From Acidobacteria bacterium 5-1 (GTDB lineage: Bacteria; Acidobacteriota; Blastocatellia; Pyrinomonadales; Pyrinomonadaceae): a stretch of 41,865 bases of DNA. The stretch covers positions 1-41,865 of the forward strand of contig MWZA01000064.1 in assembly GCA_002050455.1 (NCBI GenBank). Direction: 5' to 3'. Position 1 is the stretch's first letter. Each line of letters starts with the position of its first letter. Both the position numbers and the translations under genes were made by a program. Below the pieces are notes generated by a model. The model did no database searches, was not told where the DNA came from, and saw nothing but the letters and a program-made list of their open reading frames with translations. This document shows positions 39,884 to 41,865 of this stretch, in pieces.

Positions 39884-41865
39884 TTCGTGAGCCCCCAATG
39901 TTTATCGAAGAAACCGCCGTCAACGAATTGCGTTTTTTCCCCCTTTAGAGTGCGATTGTCAAAAATCACGTAATCAGGCAATTCGTTCAAACGCAGCCTT
40001 CCGGCAGTTTGCATACTGCCGGCGCTCACGCCCCCGACAATCACGACGTAGCGGTTTTGGTTTAGTGGATTCGGGTAGACCAACGCCATTCCGACATCTT
40101 CATTCGTAAAAGTTTTATCGCCAACTCGAATTCCGCCCGCACTGAATTTAATCGGAAGCTGGTCGTTGATTCGGGCAATTAAAGAATTGATTTGCGGGTT
40201 TCCAAAAAGAATCAAGTTATATTCGTTAATATCCTCTTTCGTTATTTCCGAATCCGCTTTAACTTTCACGATTCCGTTTGCCCGCGCCATCCATTCATGC
40301 CGCAAAGCCTCAGCCGCGCGACGCGACGCCGCGACAATCGTCTGGTCTTTTGAATTTTTAGGATTTGTGCCGATGACAAAAAGAAACGGGCGATTAAAAG
40401 CATCGCTGATTGTTCCATAAATTTTTTCGGTCTTTTTCAATGACGCTGGTGAAACTGAAATTAATCGTGCCGGGTTTCCGCCTCCGTCGAGCTGCACGGC
40501 AATTCCGCCTAAACTGTTCCCCTCATTTTTGTCGGGTATGCGTAAATCCCTTTCGTTTAGTAATTGCAGATAACTCCCGTCTGAATAGCGCCGCAATGTG
40601 AGTTTTTTAGAAGTCGGTAATTCGCCATTAAAAATCGTGCGATTATCAACCGTGACTGTAACAGGCTGGTTTGTATCAACCAGTTTTTCATCAAGCGTTA
40701 AAGTAAATTGCGTTATATTGTTTTGCCGAACGGCAATCGTATTTGCGGGTTTTACTTCGGCTTCGATGCGGGCGAATCGGTTAGCTTCATCCAATTCATC
40801 TATGGCAACCCAATAAGCCTTCCGGTAACGCAAAGTGTCAGTCTTAAAAATCACCCGCTGCGGCGCGATTACTCGGCGATTGTGCTTCTGAAAATACGTC
40901 CAAATAGGCGGTTTATCCACGACTTCAACGCCGTAGTGTTTTCCGCGCGGTCCCCACCAGTGCCCGCCTTCGGGATTTTCGTCATAAATAAATTTGTAAT
41001 CAAGCTCTTTAAGCCGCGCAGCCATCTTGCGGCTGTGTTCGACCACCACGTTATCGTCTTTAGCGCCGTGAACGATGTAAACGGGAACGTGCAAAAGGTT
41101 TTCGGCAAAAAGAAGCGGACTCCAGCTTTCCAGAAGACGTTTTTGGAAATGTTGCTGCGATGAACTCGGGGCGCTGCTCATTGCGGGATGATAAAGAAAA
41201 TAATCCGCGTAACCCGCCTGCGGCGAAATGCTTGCCCATAGGTCTGGGCGACGCGACGCCTGAAACCACGCGCCGTAACCGCCCATCGAATGACCTGAAA
41301 GATAAATGCGGTCATCGTCTATTTGGTAACGGCGTTTTACTTCCGTCAGCACTTCATCAATATCAACTTCGCCGATGTCCCGGTAGCGGTTGTTTCCGCG
41401 GTCGTGAACGGCAACCTGAATTGTCCACTCTTTCGGCTCGAAAGAGATGATATTCTGCCCCCAATCAGTCACGTGCGCTCCGTGCATCAACAGAATTAAA
41501 GGATAGGTTTCACCGGATTTGTAAGCGGTCGGAAGCAAAACGGAAAAGGGCTGCACCGAACCATCTACAAATGAGCGGTAAGTTGTCACGAAATATTCGG
41601 CTGGTTTTCTGACGCGCGGGGTAAATCCGAAATCAAGCTTTTCCGCTCCGGCAGAAACGCGAACTTGCAAAGGTTTTATTACATTTCCGGGCGCAAAGGG
41701 TTTTCCGGCAACCCAGAAAGGTATCCGTTTAACTTCTCCGGCTGAAAGATTTACCTTTTCGCTCAAAGAAGGAAAAACAATTTCGTTCCCAAGCAATTCG
41801 ACAGTTACATTGTCAAGTTTTGTTCGGCTTGCATTTGCTACTTCAACCTGTCCCCAGGCTCCTTC
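39880..41865 (-). CDS. Secreted prolyl-oligopeptidase-like alpha/beta hydrolase (5' end outside window)
   Basis: The frame is open to the right edge, so the N-terminus is missing; 661 residues are visible. A beta domain comes first, then an alpha/beta-hydrolase core: LILLMHGAHV (oxyanion), YLSGHSMGGYGAWFQASRR with the nucleophile Ser, VYIVHGAKDDNVVVEHS (Asp) and EGGHWWGP (His). A C-terminal beta region follows. The pattern fits peptidase S9 or large esterases such as feruloyl/acetyl esterases. It would act outside the cytoplasm. A signal peptide is presumably upstream. It is the first gene visible in the operon and overlaps the lyase gene by 4 bp. Confidence 0.85.
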   Translation of the reverse strand, partial: EGAWGQVEVANASRTKLDNVTVELLGNEIVFPSLSEKVNLSAGEVKRIPFWVAGKPFAPGNVIKPLQVRVSAGAEKLDFGFTPRVRKPAEYFVTTYRSFVDGSVQPFSVLLPTAYKSGETYPLILLMHGAHVTDWGQNIISFEPKEWTIQVAVHDRGNNRYRDIGEVDIDEVLTEVKRRYQIDDDRIYLSGHSMGGYGAWFQASRRPDLWASISPQAGYADYFLYHPAMSSAPSSSQQHFQKRLLESWSPLLFAENLLHVPVYIVHGAKDDNVVVEHSRKMAARLKELDYKFIYDENPEGGHWWGPRGKHYGVEVVDKPPIWTYFQKHNRRVIAPQRVIFKTDTLRYRKAYWVAIDELDEANRFARIEAEVKPANTIAVRQNNITQFTLTLDEKLVDTNQPVTVTVDNRTIFNGELPTSKKLTLRRYSDGSYLQLLNERDLRIPDKNEGNSLGGIAVQLDGGGNPARLISVSPASLKKTEKIYGTISDAFNRPFLFVIGTNPKNSKDQTIVAASRRAAEALRHEWMARANGIVKVKADSEITKEDINEYNLILFGNPQINSLIARINDQLPIKFSAGGIRVGDKTFTNEDVGMALVYPNPLNQNRYVVIVGGVSAGSMQTAGRLRLNELPDYVIFDNRTLKGEKTQFVDGGFFDKHWGLTK

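Noticed and set aside
36650-39948. Many forward-strand open frames of 60-190 codons over the lyase gene
   Set aside because: They are antisense to a well-supported 1085-residue protein, low in recognisable motifs, and typical shadow frames in codon-biased DNA.
1-41865. CRISPR arrays, rRNA and tRNA genes
   Set aside because: No regular direct-repeat/spacer pattern, no conserved rRNA block and no cloverleaf with a T-loop was recognised on either strand by reading.

Overview
The window looks like a chromosomal segment of a free-living Gram-negative-type bacterium. The mix of a secreted GH92 mannosidase, heparinase-like lyase, Tat-exported sugar enzymes, an SSS symporter and no SusC/SusD pair fits Acidobacteriota (Blastocatellia-like) or a related soil phylum better than Bacteroidota. 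This is an inference from gene content; no rRNA or other marker gene is present.

Region 1 (1-6232) is ordinary core sequence: a REC-LuxR response regulator, a small exported protein, a HAMP sensor kinase directly followed by a lipoprotein-type L,D-transpeptidase whose reading frame is cut by an amber codon, and a reverse-strand saccharopine dehydrogenase-like oxidoreductase.

Region 2 (about 6470-19092) is a mobile, partly decayed defence island. A complete 760-bp IS1-family element with 23/27 matching terminal repeats but no target duplication abuts a type III modification gene that has lost its N-terminal half. A VapBC-type toxin-antitoxin pair sits between that mod remnant and an intact type III Res gene. 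Next comes a divergent cassette. Leftward it encodes an ECF-like sigma factor, an unknown acidic protein and an ImmA/IrrE-type zinc peptidase. Rightward it encodes a ubiquitin-like conjugation set: a tandem Ubl protein, E2, JAB peptidase and E1, followed by a CxxC/CxxC mini-protein and a PD-(D/E)XK nuclease-like protein. The E1 carries a one-base frameshift and the nuclease an early amber codon. The island ends with a degraded SF1 helicase tail and a tyrosine recombinase. The most interesting system is this sigma/ImmA plus Ubl-E2-JAB-E1 cassette.

Region 3 (19360-41865) is a carbohydrate-catabolic locus. An LmbE-type deacetylase and a GH92 alpha-mannosidase diverge from a 522-bp regulatory region holding a good sigma-70 promoter and a 10-bp inverted repeat. 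Convergent to GH92 is a long, tightly packed reverse-strand gene train, mostly with 4-bp ATGA overlaps: alpha/beta hydrolase (cut by the window end), heparinase II/III-like lyase, Tat-type esterase, zinc alcohol dehydrogenase, BadF/N-acetylglucosamine-type kinase, SIS protein, CutC, phytanoyl-CoA-dioxygenase-like enzyme, GATase-like protein lacking the usual Cys, SSS symporter with a small one-helix partner, M20 amidohydrolase and AGE-family epimerase, then a separate glycosidase remnant and a DUF4434-like secreted protein. Together they suggest extracellular cleavage and de-esterification of an amino-sugar-containing glycan, uptake by the symporter, and deacylation, epimerisation, phosphorylation and oxidation inside the cell.
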